DNA of 64,000 nucleotides from the NCBI GenBank assembly GCA_903813345.2, contig CAIIXF020000005.1, forward strand, positions 11,041,375-11,105,374. The letters run 5' to 3'. Position numbers and translations under genes: made by a program. Every line of letters begins with the position of its first letter. Position 1 is the first letter of the stretch. The notes under the pieces are model-generated. The model was not told the origin of the DNA and did not search any database. It worked only from the letters and a program-made list of their open reading frames with translations. The DNA is from Owenia fusiformis. Taxonomy: Eukaryota > Annelida > Polychaeta > Sabellida > Oweniidae. Below are positions 47,616 to 58,603 of the stretch, in pieces.

Positions 47616-48307
47616 CAGGGGCGTAGGAAATTGTAAATTCGACACTGCGTACGCAAAACTATAAATATATTGTCAATTTTTTAAATCAAAACAACTATTT
47701 TATGTTTGTAAGACGTCATTTTTATGGTAAAACCTTATGATAATGTGCTTAAAATATTTTTCATCATTTAAAATCAAGATTGAACGCTAATCTTTAAAAT
47801 CTCTACAGAAATCAATCTCACTGTAAGTTTTAGTAAAAATGTTTATTTTCTCGAACGCTATAGAGGACTAATTTTCACATTGGTAAAACTATATTCGACA
47901 ACAATCGCCGGATAAAAAACGTAAATTAAAGTCCTAAAGCAGTATTTTTGAATAATTACAACAGACATATAACTACAGTGGTATTATCTGATTTAATAGT
48001 CTACCGTGCAATAAGAAAAAAAAATATGTAAAGAAAGATGGTGTCAAATATGTAAAACGATATAACGCATATTTGTGAAATGAAATTCAGGTAGATTAAT
48101 ATAGATTTCAGTTGGAACAGTAGATCATCTAAAATAAAGAATAATTTAACTGGAAAATGGTTGAATGTTTTAGAAAAAAACAAAACTTTTATAATAGCGT
48201 AAAATCGTATGTTGGCAGGTCTGAGGTACATGTAGACAATATAGTTTTATGGAACCAAGTCCAGTCTTCTTGGTCTATTCTCAATGTGGCAAGAACATCT
48301 TCATCAT

Positions 48308-48525
48308 TGAATACTGTATAAGTGGTAATTTTGCCTAATCATTTAATTTGCCTATTTCCTAATTTTTGCCAGGTTCGGAAAATTAAATGTCGGAAATATT
48401 GTCTTTATAATGTTATCCAATCGGAGGTTTCTTGTCATTAGGAAAATTAAAATTAGGAAAATGATGAAATTTGACCATTCGGAAAATTAACCACTCGGAT
48501 TAAATACCACTTATACAGTATGTAT
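48308..48525. mobile_element. MITE with ATACTGTATAAGTGGTAATTT ends (about 218 bp)
   Basis: The left ATACTGTATAAGTGGTAATT faces AAATACCACTTATACAGTAT on the right. The interior repeats TTAGGAAAATTAA and CGGAAAATTAA words. It lies in intron 1 of the coiled-coil/PAN gene. Confidence 0.75.
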
Positions 48526-48734
48526 ATATTACCCTCTCTGTAGTGAACATCTGCCAGCACTGAACGCTTTTCTCGGCATAAAAATGTTCAATATACACAC
48601 TTGGCAAAAAAATGATCAATAATTAAATATTATAATCTCATAAGTGGATAAGAACCGAGCTCCATGAAATCGAGTCAATCGTCTTGCAAGCTTTTTCACA
48701 GCAAATGACAGAAAATATGACCTAAAACCTGTTT

Positions 48735-49045
48735 CCAAAGGTACCTATCAAAACCCTACGGCAGACGCAAGTCGACCGTAAGCCCGACGTGCAGCCGCCG
48801 TGGAACCTTTCTGCGGTCTGGCTACTGACTATTGTTGATTTCTGCCGGGACTGCAGAATTGAAAAAATATTATAACTCCGAGATATAATTTCTACGCCTT
48901 CCCTGCGGCCTGTAAAAATCTGCGTACGCCGTACGGAGACAACAAGGCGACCGTAGTTTTTCTACGCTCGCCGCAGAAATTCACTGATGTAATTGATCTG
49001 CGGTCGACTTATTGCCGCCGTACGACAATTGTGACTGGGTTGTAA
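48735..49045. repeat. GC-rich repeat with CTACGG/CCGTAG words
   Basis: CTACGGCAGACGCAAGTCGA near 48758 and TGCGGTCGACTTATTGCCGC near 49001 mirror each other loosely, with other CCGCAG and CCGTAG words between. It contrasts with the AT-rich intron around it and resembles 45640-45910. It is probably a decayed DNA element. Confidence 0.45.
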
Positions 49046-49422
49046 TTGTGATAAGCCAAATGTAATCCCGTGGCAATATTGTTTTACTGTTTTTAAAGTA
49101 TTTGTGATCATAGCAAAAACATTTTGATAAATATCCATAAAAGGTAATTATGATAAATAGTTTAGATTATTGGTTGTTCTACTAAAATGGTTTAGACTTA
49201 TTAATTATCCTTTATTACTTTTCAAATATATAGTTATATATACATATCTATGATTACTTCATTTTGGACAATGTGATATTGTAAATTATGAATCAACGAG
49301 AGCATATTTGCCCCCCCCATCCTCTCCTCTCAACCTTTGTTATTTGCCTTGTTAAACAAAGATGTTCATTAAAAACGTAAATATGTTCATCTTTGCAAGC
49401 CTTGATCATTTGTTTGTTTTAG

Positions 49423-50628
49423 GTATATTTTTTGCGAATGCAAAACCCTCGTCCAAAAAACGTGATTCGGGGGAGTCTGGCGAAGGCGAAAAATGCAAAT
49501 ATAGTAAAGCTTTTAGATGCTTAAAGGATGCGCTTATTTCTAAGATGGATGAAAACAAAGAAGCAGTAGAATCTAAAATCGATGATCTTGAGGAAGAGAT
49601 AAACAAAGATTTGACAACTATTGCGTCGGATGTTTCCTTGCTTCAAGGCGATGTCAGCACACTACAGGGATCTGTTAACACAATAGACTCTCGTACAAGT
49701 GACCTGAAGACAACTGTTGACAATATAGATGTCAATTTTGGAACAAAGTTGACAAACATTGAAACAAACAGTGTTGCCATTCAAGGAGGAATCAGTACAA
49801 TAGTGAGTGACACTGCAATAATTAAAGGTGATATTGATTTAGTAGAAGAATCTGTAAATACAATAGACACTCGTACAACTGAAATCAAGGGCAGTGTTGC
49901 TGATGTAACGAATGATCTAGCAAATGTTGACTCAAAGATTTCAGTCATTGAAAGCAGTGTTGGCTCAATTGATGAAAACACCGACGCCATCGAAACTAAA
50001 ATCGACGACTTGCAAGAATCCGTTGATGAAATAAACACGCGAACAACTGTTATAAAAACCGACGTTGATGAAATAAAGGTTACTTTAGGGAATGGATTTG
50101 GAACAATCAATTCAAATACAGCAACCATCCAAGAAGGCATAAATTCATTACAAGAAGACATTAACAACGTTGAAGAAGCTGTGGAAACATTAGACGAACG
50201 TTCCATTGAAATAAAGTCAGGTGTTGAACTTGCAAACGCAAATGTTTTATCGGGTACCAATCAAATTGAAAACGGTGTAAATTCAGTAAAAGACATCCTA
50301 CAAAACAATATAGCCAGTAGTTTAACTCAAATCAGTTCCAAAATTGATGGTGTAGAGAACAGCATTTCTCCTTTAAGTACCCTTAAAAGTGAAATCGAAA
50401 ACAACGTCAATCAGAACACGGCGGACATAAAATCCAAAATTGATAGTTTAGAAACGTCTGTTGGTAGCAGTTTAACGACAAATACAAATGAACTCAAGGT
50501 CCTCATTTCTGCTGTAAAAAGTGTCGTTCAGACAAATACTATTAAAATCGACGCACTGGGGCTAATTATGCAAAATGTCATAAAAGGTGTCAACGAAATC
50601 AAGGATAAAGTCGCTTGCTTAAATTGCC
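49423..50628 (+). CDS. Exon 2: coiled-coil stalk of secreted protein
   Basis: The exon follows an acceptor (TTGTTTGTTTTAG) and ends at a donor (TGCC followed by GTAAGT at 50629), phase 1 at both ends, 1,206 bp. It finishes the signal peptide, then gives a charged linker (SSKKRDSGESGEGEK), a cysteine pair (KCKYSKAFRC), and about 360 residues of heptad-like sequence rich in I, L, V, D, E, N, S and T without proline-rich breaks. It closes with a second cysteine pair (ACLNC). Within the stalk a phrase of the type NTIDxRTxxIK recurs (NTIDSRTSDLK, NTIDTRTTEIK, EINTRTTVIK, ETLDERSIEIK), spaced about 52-60 residues, which suggests growth by internal duplication. The cysteines at both ends could link chains of an oligomeric rod. 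The function is unknown; an extracellular structural, adhesive or mucus role is an inference. Reading past the donor reaches a stop at 50646-50648. Confidence 0.85.
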
Positions 50629-51191
50629 GTAAGTTTCAGATTGGGTAAATCCTAACTATTTAAATATGATTTAGTTAATTTAATCGCTTGCAACGAGCCT
50701 CTGGATCCCCCCTTTGTACTTGCGAAGGTGAGATGTGAAGCGGTGGAATCACAAGAGTTTATCCAAAATATTGGTTAGCCTTTTAGTCTTTAATTGCATT
50801 CATGTTCCGTATTTCGCGTATATGAACTGAAACATTTCTTTTTTACTTACTAAGAAGCTTTCGATTTAAAAAAATGTTTGCAAGAATGTGTTGAGAAATA
50901 CATGTACAACTGAACACAATGGTGACTGAAAACAATTTACATTCTGGTGTTTAAAAATACTACAATCGCTACACACATTTTCCTCAATATTCTCATTCCG
51001 ACACTTACTAGCTAGTATCACATCGTTTTTCTAATAAACATTATATCCCGACTGAGAAAAATGAGATGACATGGAATGGGATGACGTTCCAATTTGAAGT
51101 GTACACGGTATAACCTATAGCTAATAGCATAGTCAGTCAGTAATGATATCGTTGAATAACGGACTGTCAACGTGAGACTTGTTTGTTTCAG

Positions 51192-51424
51192 AATCTGGAA
51201 ATCCTCTTGACAACTACGACGTAACACCGGGAGACTGTGGTGGAGCTGACATAGGATCCGTATCAAATGATCCACTGGAAACATGTGCAAAGCGTTGCAA
51301 TGAAAATGTGATATGTGGAGGATTTGTGTACAAATCTGACGTGACAGAGTGCTACCTAAAGGGCGCATTATGTATAACCCCAAACGATCCAAATAGCCTA
51401 ACAAAAAAAGTGTATGCAAAAAAG
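51192..51424 (+). CDS. Exon 3: PAN/Apple domain of secreted protein
   Basis: The exon follows an acceptor (TTTGTTTCAG at 51182-51191) whose phase matches exon 2 (C plus AA gives Gln). It ends at AAG before GTGAAT, 233 bp, phase 0. It encodes about 78 residues with six cysteines: GDCGGADIGS, ETCAKRC, NVICGGFVYK, TECYLKGALC. The order C...C-x3-C-x5-6-C-x-x-F...C-x-x-K is typical of PAN/Apple modules, which bind proteins or carbohydrates in secreted proteins. Placed behind a signal peptide and a coiled-coil rod, it suggests a multivalent extracellular binder. The family call rests on the cysteine spacing, not on a search. Confidence 0.8.
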
Positions 51425-51623
51425 GTGAATACTTCAAAATGTTTTATTTTATCATGCACGTTCGAGTCATATCTAGAAATATAGATTCATTGAAATCAAT
51501 ATGACCAAGGGACTAAAAGAGATCGCTGACTTATCAAGCCATAAGAAGTGTTTATTTTTTCATTTTTGACCCGTCCATTGGACGGTATTTCCCTTAATTT
51601 ATATTTTAAAATTCTTATTCCAG

Positions 51624-51632
51624 TCGAAATAG
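51624..51632 (+). CDS. Exon 4: last two codons and stop (tentative)
   Basis: An acceptor (AATTCTTATTCCAG at 51610-51623) is followed in phase 0 by TCG AAA TAG, ending the protein two residues after exon 3 at about 497 residues in total. Another phase would stay open for 22 codons more but would not match exon 3. The rest is 3' UTR up to the poly(A) signal. Confidence 0.5.
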   Translation, partial: SK

Positions 51633-51762
51633 ATGATTACACGGTGACCATCAGAAAGGAAGAGATTTCTCAAGGAAGAAAATTAATCTAATTCTCGCAA
51701 GAAGTGAAGAGAAAGGCACTGGTGTTACATTTGTTTGTGTAACAGAGTATCTTCTCATGAAA

Positions 51763-51768
51763 AATAAA
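51763..51768 (+). promoter_or_regulatory. Poly(A) signal AATAAA
   Basis: AATAAA lies about 130 bp after the predicted stop of the coiled-coil/PAN gene, on the same strand. Confidence 0.6.
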
Positions 51769-51945
51769 TATCAATTTGGATGTTTACATGTTTCGATATT
51801 GTTTTTAATATTCAGAATATCAGATCATTTTGAGTGGTATTATTTTGGTTGTCGAGTTTATATCATATATAAAACGAGTGAGTAAATGAGTGTTGATATT
51901 CATGTGGATGACTAAGAAATTATTCTTGTTTAATTTATTCTCGGG

Positions 51946-52772
51946 CACAGGCTGGTATCGAAAGATTTGTCCGCTGTGACGGAGCATGCTATTTTTCATA
52001 AAAACACTGAGAATGCTTCACGATTTATTTTTTAACTCATATGTTTCGTTATATCAAATAAAATTACTTACTCCATGCAATGGATATATCATTTGCGGGT
52101 AACCGTCACTTCTGTTTGAAGTCCAATAACGCTAGGAGTAAAAGCTATTGAAATCGGCGCCAGAGTATCAAACTCTAAAATGTACCTTTTTTAACTTTTT
52201 AATGGCATGATATTGTGACACGATAATATTGATATATGTTTTCAGCATAACTCTGAATGTATTAATGAGATATTAATGCATTGGGTCTTTTTAATTCTTT
52301 TTATAAAAAATAATATAAATATTTTTTGTCCGCTGTGACGGAGCATTTTCAAAGTTCACATTTGCAACTGCTCCGTCACAGCGGACAGAAAAATTAAAAA
52401 TTATTTTTTATAAAAGAATTAAAAAGACCAAATACATCAGCATCTCATCTATACCTTCTTAGTTATGCTGAAACCATGTGTAAATATTATCGTGTCACTA
52501 CATCGTGCCAATAGAAAGTTAAACAAGAAATGGTACATTTTGAAGTATGATACTCCGGCGCCATTTTCAATAGCTTTTCTTCCCAGCGTAATTGAACTTC
52601 AAACAGAAGTGAAAGTTACCCGCAAATGATATATCCATTGCATGGAGTAAGTAATTTTCTATGGTATAACGAAACATATGAGTTAAAAAATAAATCGTGA
52701 AGTATTCTTAGTGTTCTTATGAAAAATATTATGCTCCGTCACAGCGGACAAATATTTCGATACCAGCCCGTG
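51946..52772. mobile_element. Foldback element family B, copy 2 (about 825 bp)
   Basis: It is a close relative of 15696-16514 over its whole length, with the same CACAGGCTGGTATCGAAAGA end and the same four GCTGTGACGGAGCA sites. A possible target duplication CGGG flanks it (51942-51945, 52773-52776). It lies just downstream of the coiled-coil/PAN gene. Confidence 0.85.
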
Positions 52773-52815
52773 CGGGAGTGCTCTTCAAATGTTATCATTA
52801 TTGTTGATAACAGTA

Positions 52816-53450
52816 CAGGGTGGCCCAAAAAGTAAAACCCTTTATTTTTGGAATGGGTATTAACAATGATGGAATTCTCCTTTTATTTATTGAGATTCGT
52901 GTCAAGTTCAGTGAAATATACATTGATGTTCTCATATTATACCAAATACTTCGAGTCTTAAACGAAAGGCATGTGTTCACAACTTGCTATTTTAGTGCAA
53001 AGTTTAGGTCTGAGGTCTGGAGGTACTTAAAATGAATGAATAAAAATAACGTTTACAGGTATCATACAAGGTGACCGTAAAAAAGGAGACCATTGAAGTC
53101 GGCAATATCTCCTTAACCAGACAAGTGACATAGGTCAGATAACTCTTCATCTCCATATGCCCCCAACTTGTATCCACCTGATTTCATTTTGTGGGGCTAT
53201 TTGAAAGACAATGTATACCAAAATAATCCTCAGACAATATCTCCTAAACTACATGTAGACAAGTGACATCAATGAAAATTTGCAAACACCAGAACAGTTC
53301 TATGAAAATGTGTTCCTGAAAGTTTCAGTATAACCAGTCAACAGGTTCAGGAACAATTGAACAAATTACACTTTAAACAAACCATTAAGAGGCCATTTCT
53401 TCATACACATTTTAAATTGTATTTCTTGTCAAAATTTATAACATCTTTGA
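52816..53450 (+). mobile_element. Decayed mariner-type relics
   Basis: A terminus CAGGGTGGCCCAAAAAGTAA lies at about 52816. Near 53153-53243 the plus strand reads YAPNLYPPDFILWGYLKDNV and YQNNPQTI, which matches the third Asp region of mariner-type transposases (SPDLxPxDFFLWGYLKDxVYxNNPxT). CAAGGTGACCGTAAAAAAGG near 53067 looks like another terminus, so two elements may overlap. No open transposase remains. Confidence 0.65.
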
Positions 53451-53454
53451 GACA

Positions 53455-54945
53455 GCTGTCCCCATGGTTCTCCTTAGCCTAAGAACGGTTTGTTTCCAAA
53501 TAAGAGGTTATGTATCTATCCTCGGATTTACAAAATGGGATCATATAGTTAATTCTAGTTAGTCCATGCACATAGATAGGCATAAGGCAGGATTTTGCTA
53601 CATTTGACACAAACAAACCTTGTTCAATGTCTCTCTTCCAGGTGTCAATGGCCTATTCTTAAGGGTCACGATTTTATGGCCACTTTACAAAACATTCTCA
53701 AAGTTCTTTGGCTCACCCTTTAATATTACTCAATTTGCCTGGAATTTCCTTGCCTATTTTTGCCTTGTCTATATGCACATTGTAAAATGTAGATCCTGGC
53801 TACACACATATTAAGCTGTCATCCTTAGTTTTGTTCAGTTGTTTTGTTTTTGAAATTTTCACGTATGTAAATGGAATTGTCTATGATTTTAATAAATCCT
53901 TCTGATAATTTCTTCATTCTAAGTTGACAATCCCTGAACATATATCTGCACAGAAGATGAGGACTTTTTGTCTAGAAGTGATCTTGTACTATACTGTGAT
54001 AGGCAAGGTTATAACAGGTGAGAGTTGATGACATCACTTCCTGAATGAAATCTTAAAATATGGCTGCTTACTGGAAATGAGTACTACATTTTAAATGATC
54101 AATATCACTCTACTATACCTAACCCCTAACAATGCATATGATACTCTGTTTGTCCAATTGTATTGTTTAGTATATTTTTGAAAGAACATTATTAACATCT
54201 AACGTCATCCGATAAACCATCAATAAGGAACAAAACAAATAACATAATCATTACTAATAAGCCAAATGGGTTGCTCATGAACGCCAAATGCAAGGTATAG
54301 TAGAGTGAATATTGACCATAGCTACCATATCAGGAGAGAAAAATCCGGGAAATAGTTTGGCAAGGAATGTCCCTTTAAATCTATTTCTTCACAAAAACAA
54401 ACATTGTGTCATTTTAGACAATATTATATATTCAGCAAATTATCATGTTGAAGTAAGACTAGAGAAAGAAATAAAAATGTAAATTAAAGGCAGAATCAGA
54501 TCTACATATACAGCATAGCCCACTTTTAAACAAATAAAAATACATTTTATTTTGAAAAACCATGCTTATAACACATTGAGGTGATAAACTAATGTTATTC
54601 ATAAGTATTAATAACAAAATGAACACATATATACAAAGTCATTGACCTGCAACTTTTTTTTAAACATTTTAAAGTGCTCTTATATACATAATGCATTTTC
54701 AATTATAAATTATATGTGTGCAATGTACATTTCTTTAGTAGCTGTATGAAACTGCATATAGTATTAAATTGTTGCAATGAATAAATATGTCATGAGTAAA
54801 AACACCTATAAAATAGTTTTGTTTATACTTTTGTCAAACTGGAAAAATGTCAAACTTCACTGGAACCTGTTCATAATGAATATGAATATCAATATTCAGA
54901 CACAATCTGGTTGTGAGATTAAATCTAAGTTATTGATAGTACAGT
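53455..54945. other. Unassigned DNA with a 210 bp MITE-like pair of ends
   Basis: TCAATATCACTCTACTATAC near 54102 faces GGTATAGTAGAGTGAATATTGA near 54295, framing about 210 bp. Nothing else is supported; the 64-codon frame at 53620-53814 has no domain. Confidence 0.4.
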
Positions 54946-54951
54946 AAAACC

Positions 54952-55280
54952 TGTCCGCAGGAACACCTCTCTGTAAGAAACACCTCTCTACAAGGAACAT
55001 TTTTCAAATGAACTAAATATTTTTTCATTGACTTACATGTTTATGTACCCTCTCTGTAAGGAACTGAAGTCTACTAGGAACAGGGTACAGAGCTAGGACA
55101 AATTACACGAGCCTATTAGAGCCTAAAGCCTATGTATGTTCAACATTTCCAAAAAAACAGTTCTGTGTTTCGTTTAATTATTTCAATTAACATTAAGGGG
55201 TTACGGTTACAAAATTGTAAAAAGTGTTGATCTTACAAAAGTGTTCCACTTTAGAGGTATCCACTTAACAGGCTTTATTG
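54952..55280. mobile_element. MITE with CAGTAAAACCTG ends (about 330 bp)
   Basis: The left CAGTAAAACCTGTCCGCAGG faces AACAGGCTTTATTG on the right, with TA on both sides (54950-54951 and 55281-55282). Several GGAACA/GAACACCTCTC words lie next to the left end, and GTGTTCCACTTTAGAGGT words next to the right end. Related ends occur at 47.6 kb and 58.0 kb. The TA target fits a Tc1/mariner-mobilised MITE. Confidence 0.7.
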
Positions 55281-55535
55281 TACATAAAATTGATAGTTAG
55301 TGTGCAGTTGCATATGCTGATCTTCATGAATATTGTCACATTGGCAATATTCATGAAGATTGTCAACATAACAAAAGAGAGGGACTAAATATGTAAATTG
55401 TGTCTTAGTTAATATACCAAACCTAGAACCACCTACATATTCTCAAACTAGACTATCTTCCTTAACTTTGAGCCAAATTATTGTCCACAACTTGACTTAT
55501 AAGTGGTGTAGAATCGAGAAATAAAAATATCTTAC

Positions 55536-55563
55536 CGAAAACAAAGCCCGGAAGTTCTTCCAT
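55536..55563 (-). CDS. Candidate start exon, MEELPGFVF (tentative)
   Basis: On the minus strand, AAGATGG at 55563 opens MEELPGFVF and runs into a good donor (TTTTCG followed by GTAAGA). It could be the first coding exon of a further minus-strand gene, or a chance match. No downstream exon was identified. Confidence 0.22.
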
Positions 55564-55589
55564 CTTAACTAGGGTAACTAGGTGAGTAC

Positions 55590-55677
55590 CAGTGATCATA
55601 GCCCATATTAATGTGGTTAATAACTGAGATATAGCTTATTAATTGCAAGGGTTCACTTTTTTGGACCACCCTGTATA
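55590..55677. repeat. Single mariner-type terminus
   Basis: The end ACTTTTTTGGACCACCCTGTA is the inverted form of TACAGGGTGGTCCAAAAAAGT, preceded by AAGGGTT. It has no left partner of the same sequence nearby. Confidence 0.5.
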
Positions 55678-56140
55678 TTATTACATAAAAAATGTGAAAT
55701 AAATTGAATTGAATTAATCCCCCTACGGAGCAACAATTGCATAACATCATCCAAATGATCTGGTTCTTAACCTTCACCTGTACACAAGGGGTCAGACAGT
55801 TTCAAAATTTTGAGTTCGGTTTTCTCAGTTCTTACCGCACTGTTATATTCTGCTATGATAAAGAATATAAAACAAAATTAGCCTGTACGATCTCTGTACA
55901 TTTCTGTATTTTGCACTTTTGCACATTTTTGTCAATCAGGCATTTTTGCGATCAATAACATTTTTCCAAACATGCATTTACTAGCCTAATGGTAATTTTC
56001 CCTTGATCAATGATCCATAACCAAACAATTTTTCTGAACCATCGAGGCCAATGATGACAAACAATCAAGGCCAATAATGGGCGTGACTCCACGCTTTTGG
56101 TTTATCATCTGACCCCTACTGTACAATAATCCCAACCTTT

Positions 56141-57053
56141 TTAAGAAAGTTGATGAAAGACATCATCTGAATGATCCTGTTTATACCCTATACTCCCAGC
56201 CCCCTGCGCAGCAAGTTTGTTAAGTAAAGTATGATCCTCAGGCTGTAACTGGTATAAAATATCAGCAGGAAGAGACCAGGATGATACCTCATCAGGAGAC
56301 ATGAAAAATAATTGACCCCAGCTACCTTGTTCCTTACTACGATGCACTGTCCAACCCCCTGGTAATTCAGAATATCTGTGATAAATCCCGCATTCACATT
56401 TTGACGATTCCTGTTGCTCTAAAACTGCGATTAACTCATCTGTGTGGTCCTTAGAGAGGTCACGCACTGTGGCATAATACACCGATTCATTTTTATTAAT
56501 GTATTCTCTCAATGATTTACAAGTTCCATCTGTATCATCTTGTTTGCCTGACATTTCATGATGGCGCATTGTTAATTCTGATTCATTTGGGCTGAGGTTT
56601 CCATCAAGGTCCCCTACAAAGCTATTAAATGTACTTTGACTTGTTCTACTTGAGTTCACTGAACCATTCATAACGTGAGTCATATTTGAATTTTCCGAAG
56701 TGCTTGCTGTTTTTGATTTTCGTGGTATAGGTACTGGTCTTGAATTTGTTCCAGTTGGGCTTAAAGGTAAACGATCTGAAGAGATACGACGTACTGGCTT
56801 TCCAGAGCTTGAAGACAGTTGAGGTCTCAACTTTTCTGAGCTAGAATCTTCATCATCACCAACAGGTGGTGGGTCAGACTCCCTGTATTTAGGGTTAAGG
56901 AGATATATCCCTGGTATTCCTTCTAGATTAGGTACCTGGGTTGTAGAATAAAACGTGCATAAATCTTGAAGGCGCTTGAATGTTTTCTCCTCCAGAAGGT
57001 AGTATAAATTTTGTTTAGCAGTGATGTTGAAGTGCTTCAAGGAATGGTCAAAC
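56141..57053 (-). CDS. SH2 adaptor protein, last exon (SH2 C-half, Pro-rich, ITIM-like, WW-like)
   Basis: The exon starts after an acceptor (ATTGCAG) at 57053 in phase 2, which matches exon 58069-58163 exactly, and ends at the stop 56141-56143. It encodes the second half of the SH2 domain (FDHSLKHFNI, YYLLEEKTFKRLQDLCTFY, GIYLLNP). Next come an acidic/serine-rich linker, RPVPIPRK (class I SH3-ligand form), and ESVYYATVRDL, whose V-x-Y-x-x-V fits an ITIM-like phosphotyrosine site. Near the end, LPGGWTVHRSKEQ, QLFFMSP and SSWSLP have the two Trp and final Pro of a WW fold (about residues 226-258 counted from TTG at 57040). SH2 domains bind phosphotyrosine and WW folds bind proline motifs, so this is probably a cytosolic signalling adaptor. 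The exact orthologue is not recognised. The C-terminus is natural if no later splicing occurs. Confidence 0.85.
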
Positions 57054-57404
57054 CTGCAATAATATATAAATTATGTCACAAAATGTTATTTACTGTACAT
57101 ATTTGCCTTAGACATGTGAGATAATTTCACTAAAAGTAGAATAAAATATTTGTTTTATTCTAGTACTGTCAACCTCACTATAGTTAATTATTTATTCATT
57201 GTTTTAACACTGATTATTGCATTTATACAGGGTGTTCCAAAAGTAACAGGCCAGGACTGGTGCTGGCATTTTGTCAATTTTGCAGCGAGTGTGTTCAAAT
57301 TTTCACAAATTGTACTTGTATATTTTCAAATATCTGTTTACATGCCATGGCTATAACTTTGATATACACTCAAAAAGAAAATATTGAAATTCTCAAGAGT
57401 GGCG

Positions 57405-57955
57405 AATAACCATTAGCATTCATATCTTACCAAAGCCTGGCCAATATCATATCTTATCCCACCTCATCCATATCATTTATATCCAGCCCAAGCCTGACCA
57501 ATATAAACATGCTACTCCTGTCTGACCAATATCTTTCATATCCTACCCCAGCCTTACCAAAATAATTCATATCCTCCTCGTGTCTGACCAAGATCATTCA
57601 TATCCTACTCGTGTCTGACCAATATCATATCCTAATCAGACCTAACAAATAACATTCATATCCCTTGCCTGACCAATATCATTCATATCCTACCCAGACC
57701 TAACCAATATTATTCATATCCTACTCGTGTCTGACCAATATCGTATCCTAATCAGACCTACAGTAGCAAATAACATTCATATCCCTTGCCTGACCAATAT
57801 CATTCATATCCTACCCAGACCTGACCAATAGTATTCATATCCTACTCATGTCTGGCCAATATCATTTCCTACCCAGACCTAACAAATAACATTCATATTC
57901 CATGCATGACCAATACCATTCATATCCTACCAAAGCCTGACAAATCTCATTTATA
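57405..57955. repeat. Minisatellite in SH2 gene intron, unit about 30 bp
   Basis: Units of the type GACCAATATCATTCATATCC followed by TACCCAGACCT or TACTCGTGTCT recur about 17 times, alternating between two variants. Larger blocks of about 115 bp repeat as well (57645-57760 against 57755-57870). It lies between the last two SH2 exons. Confidence 0.85.
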
Positions 57956-58020
57956 GTGTTCCACTAACAGAGGTGTTCCGCTTCTAGAGGTGTTCAAACA
58001 CCTAATAGGTTTCACTGTGC
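57955..58020. repeat. MITE-end fragment, reverse form
   Basis: GTGTTCCACTAACAGAGGTG, then AATAGGTTTCACTGTGCTT, resemble the right end of the element at 54952-55280. No left end was found. Confidence 0.45.
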
Positions 58021-58068
58021 TTGGTCTCATATACATAAACATGTATGTATGCACTATGAATAACTTAC

Positions 58069-58163
58069 ACTACAGTTATGGTTAGTGTGTTCTCTTTACT
58101 GAAGCTCTTTCTCACTAGGAATGTTCCTGGCTCATCATAGTGGAGACGCATAATTTTCTTTAC
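58069..58163 (-). CDS. SH2 adaptor protein, middle exon (FLVR motif)
   Basis: The exon begins after TTCTTTTTCAG in phase 0 and ends before GTAAGT at 58068 in phase 2 (95 bp). It encodes VKKIMRLHYDEPGTFLVRKS followed by FSKENTLTITV. FLVR is the phosphotyrosine-binding signature, with the essential Arg present. Both junctions keep the SH2 fold continuous: QDKQE joins VKKIM, and TITVV joins FDHSL. Confidence 0.9.
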
Positions 58164-58603
58164 CTGAAAAAGAACAAAATCTTTGGATGCGTGCCATGTT
58201 TTGTGATCTTTCCTGAGATATGTAGAAAGATTTATATAGTCAGTCACTGAGCAATGTGTGATTGTATTGCACCAAATCATATACACAATCATGGAATATC
58301 ACCATATTATACCACAATTCCAGGCCACACATGACTTGGTGCCAATAGTCAAATACTTTGTTTTTTTCAACCTATATTCAACAAAATTGGCTAAATTGGA
58401 TGTTTACACATTTCTAGATGATCATACATTGACAGATCATTCTCAATACATTATAAAGTAGGTCATTTTACATTGGTTATTATTAGGTGTTAAAGAGCAA
58501 AGGTGTGGAAATGTGGCAAGATATATTAAATGTTCTCCACAATGTGTATAGGACATTTCTGAATTCATAATAAATTGCATGTACTACATTGAGGTATACC
58601 TAC

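Noticed and set aside
49362-49422. Start of the coiled-coil gene at the ATG at 49362
   Set aside because: A polypyrimidine tract and AG at 49421-49422 mark an acceptor, and the spliced exon at 47427 gives a better signal peptide with matching phase.
49781-50260. 159-codon minus-strand frame
   Set aside because: It lies antisense to the coiled-coil exon, whose repetitive codons keep the opposite strand open; no domain.
51018-51437. 139-codon minus-strand frame
   Set aside because: It overlaps the PAN exon in antisense; the plus strand has the cysteine pattern and splice sites.
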